A program made the translations under genes and the position numbers. A DNA stretch of 14,822 bases from an uncultured Eubacteriales bacterium (GTDB lineage Bacteria; Bacillota; Clostridia; Oscillospirales; Butyricicoccaceae), in the NCBI GenBank assembly GCA_949740695.1, contig CATJIY010000048.1, positions 1 through 14,822 of the forward strand. The letters run 5' to 3'. The notes below the pieces were generated by a model. The model saw only the letters and a list, made by a program, of their open reading frames with translations. It did no database searches and was not told the origin of the DNA. Positions within the stretch are counted from its first letter, which is position 1. The number at the start of each line of letters is the position of its first letter. Shown here piece by piece: positions 13,487 to 14,822 of this stretch.

Positions 13487-14822
13487 TTAAAGCAGCTGGG
13501 CCGCCTCTAGCATGCCCACAATTAGCATTGCTGCCTGACCCCGGCTCATAGGCTGGCGAGGACCAAAATTTTGTTCCGCAGAAATCAATCTCCACTGACG
13601 GCAGACCGCAGCGCCCTCAACCGCCCAACTGGAAAATTCCGCTCTGTCCGGCAGGCTGGCCAACGCCTGTTCCTGCTGCTGGGGCGTTAGCTGGGTTTCT
13701 ACCCCGCAAAGGGCCATGGCGCGGGCCACCATCACTGCCGCCTCCTGCCGGGTTACCAGCCCTTCCGGATCAAACTGGCCGCTGTTTTTTCCGGTAATTA
13801 GACCAAAGGCCGACGCAGATCCGATATAGGGAGCATACCAGGCGCTGGAGCGCACATCCGTAAAGGCGGCGGGTCGGCCCTCCAGTCCCAAGGCGCGAGT
13901 TAGCATAGCGGCAAACTGTGCCCGAGTTAGTTTTTCTTCCCCAGCAAACATTCCGCCAGGCATGCCGGTGAGAATCCCCCGCTGGGCCAAGGTGAGAGCC
14001 GCATCTTGGGTTAAGAGATCCAGTCCAGCCAAATCGGCAAACCCGGCCTCAGGCGCGCACACCGGCGGCAGCGCTACCGACGGGTCCTTTTCCGCCAGTC
14101 CGGCGGCGGGGGAAATGGTCAGACGATCTCCCGCCATCTGATAAATTCCTGGCTTTCCCGCCTCCCGACGCAAAAGGGCAGTCAGTGCGCAAAAAGCCTG
14201 TTCGGTAGCCATCCGGTCCGAGGAATCGCTTTCTGGTAAGTGCGCAAAACCCCCGTCCTCCCGCCGGTAATCCAGCAAACCATCCAACACGGTGCGGCCC
14301 TCTTGAACAAACCGGGAATCGTCCAGTTCAATCCCCAGGGCGCACATCGCCAGAAGCGCTTGGGCGCAGCTTTCAGCATTGGGCTGCCCTTCAGCGGCAA
14401 AGCCGCCGGAAGTACCTTGGAGCCGGCTGAGGCAATCGGTCCCCTTTTGCACCGCCTGTTTCACAGCTGGCTGGTCTTGATACCCGGCCAAAGCCTGCAG
14501 CGCCATAGCAGTCAGGTCGGCGTCTGCAGCGCCGCCAGAGGTGGTAAGACTCCAACCGCCGCTTTCCATCTGGCGGGAAAGAATCTCTTCCAGATAGCTT
14601 TGCCGCAGCCCCTCCGGGCAGGCATAGTCTCCGCTATCTAGGGCGATTAAAGCGTAAACCGGCCCGTTAATCCCTTGACGTAGAACAGTTTCCTTATGAA
14701 ATAAGGGAGCCAATAAATCATAGCCCGCCGCCTGGGCCGGGTTCTGTCCCAAAGCGGTTAACGCCAAAACGGCCCGACTGTATTCCGAGGATTTTCGCGC
14801 GTCTAACACGCCCTGTTTTTGC
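13487..14822 (-). CDS. Helical prenyltransferase-type repeat protein with three SLH domains (5' end cut by window)
   Basis: The reading frame is open to the right edge, so the visible 444 or so residues lack their N-terminus; the GTG at 14809 lies inside the domain and is not a credible start. The first 215 residues are alpha-helical repeats of the prenyltransferase/squalene-cyclase barrel type, marked by ESGGW, TSGGF and EDGGF spaced about 50 residues apart. No terpene cyclase catalytic Asp motif is visible, so a binding role is more likely. Residues of about 257-440 hold three SLH repeats (FADL...LTRAQFAAML; FTDV...VTRQEAAVMV; SSWAVEGA...MSRGQAAML) for attachment to the cell wall. The gene comes first in a transcript with the DUF4430 protein and the ECF transporter. 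The fold matches the alpha domain of intrinsic factor and transcobalamin. Confidence 0.85.
   Translation of the reverse strand, partial: QKQGVLDARKSSEYSRAVLALTALGQNPAQAAGYDLLAPLFHKETVLRQGINGPVYALIALDSGDYACPEGLRQSYLEEILSRQMESGGWSLTTSGGAADADLTAMALQALAGYQDQPAVKQAVQKGTDCLSRLQGTSGGFAAEGQPNAESCAQALLAMCALGIELDDSRFVQEGRTVLDGLLDYRREDGGFAHLPESDSSDRMATEQAFCALTALLRREAGKPGIYQMAGDRLTISPAAGLAEKDPSVALPPVCAPEAGFADLAGLDLLTQDAALTLAQRGILTGMPGGMFAGEEKLTRAQFAAMLTRALGLEGRPAAFTDVRSSAWYAPYIGSASAFGLITGKNSGQFDPEGLVTRQEAAVMVARAMALCGVETQLTPQQQEQALASLPDRAEFSSWAVEGAAVCRQWRLISAEQNFGPRQPMSRGQAAMLIVGMLEAAQLL

Noticed and set aside
9083..14822. Cobalamin riboswitch within the ECF operon
   Set aside because: The gaps between these genes are under 50 bases, too short for one. 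If present it lies beyond the right edge.

Overview
The window looks like a chromosomal segment of an anaerobic, amino-acid-fermenting Firmicute, most likely a gut-type Oscillospirales/Clostridia member. This is inferred from glycine-reductase (grd) genes, AAAGGAG ribosome binding sites, a dedicated ECF vitamin transporter, SLH cell-wall domains, and codon use of moderately high GC. Genes run rightward up to about 6.15 kb and leftward from about 6.2 kb to the right edge. The two blocks converge on a strong hairpin at 6174-6209. I saw no rRNA, tRNA, CRISPR array, insertion sequence or phage gene.

Positions 1-3161 hold the distal end of a glycine/sarcosine/betaine reductase operon. It contains grdC and grdD (the component C subunits that release acetyl phosphate), then a small unknown gene and a rho-independent terminator. 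The substrate-specific selenoprotein components would lie to the left, outside the window.

Positions 3186-5791 hold a compact divalent-metal resistance operon. A near-perfect promoter overlaps a 6-2-6 ArsR/SmtB operator. It is followed by an ArsR-family sensor, a free-standing HMA metallochaperone, and a P1B-2 (Zn/Cd/Pb) efflux ATPase that has no HMA domain of its own. After it comes a separately promoted 46-residue membrane peptide with cysteine pairs on both sides of its helix (6014-6154).

Positions 6221-9029 (minus strand) hold two small units. The first is a LytTR regulator with a DUF3021-type membrane partner and no visible target gene. The second is a lipoprotein followed by a two-helix membrane protein, both of unknown function, with their own promoter and terminator.

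Positions 9083-14822 (minus strand) are the most interesting part. The gene order, 5' to 3', is: a surface protein with helical prenyltransferase-type repeats and three SLH domains (cut by the window edge); a membrane-anchored DUF4430 protein with a long Pro/Glu-rich stalk; an EcfT; and an 877-residue fusion of two ECF ATPases with a CbrT-like S component. Helical-barrel and DUF4430 folds are the two halves of the animal B12 carriers intrinsic factor and transcobalamin. The operon therefore reads as a split, surface-anchored, transcobalamin-like cobalamin capture system feeding its own ECF transporter. This is an inference and the substrate is unproven. The EcfT gene also appears to lack a canonical start codon at its conserved N-terminus, where an ATC sits behind a good ribosome binding site.
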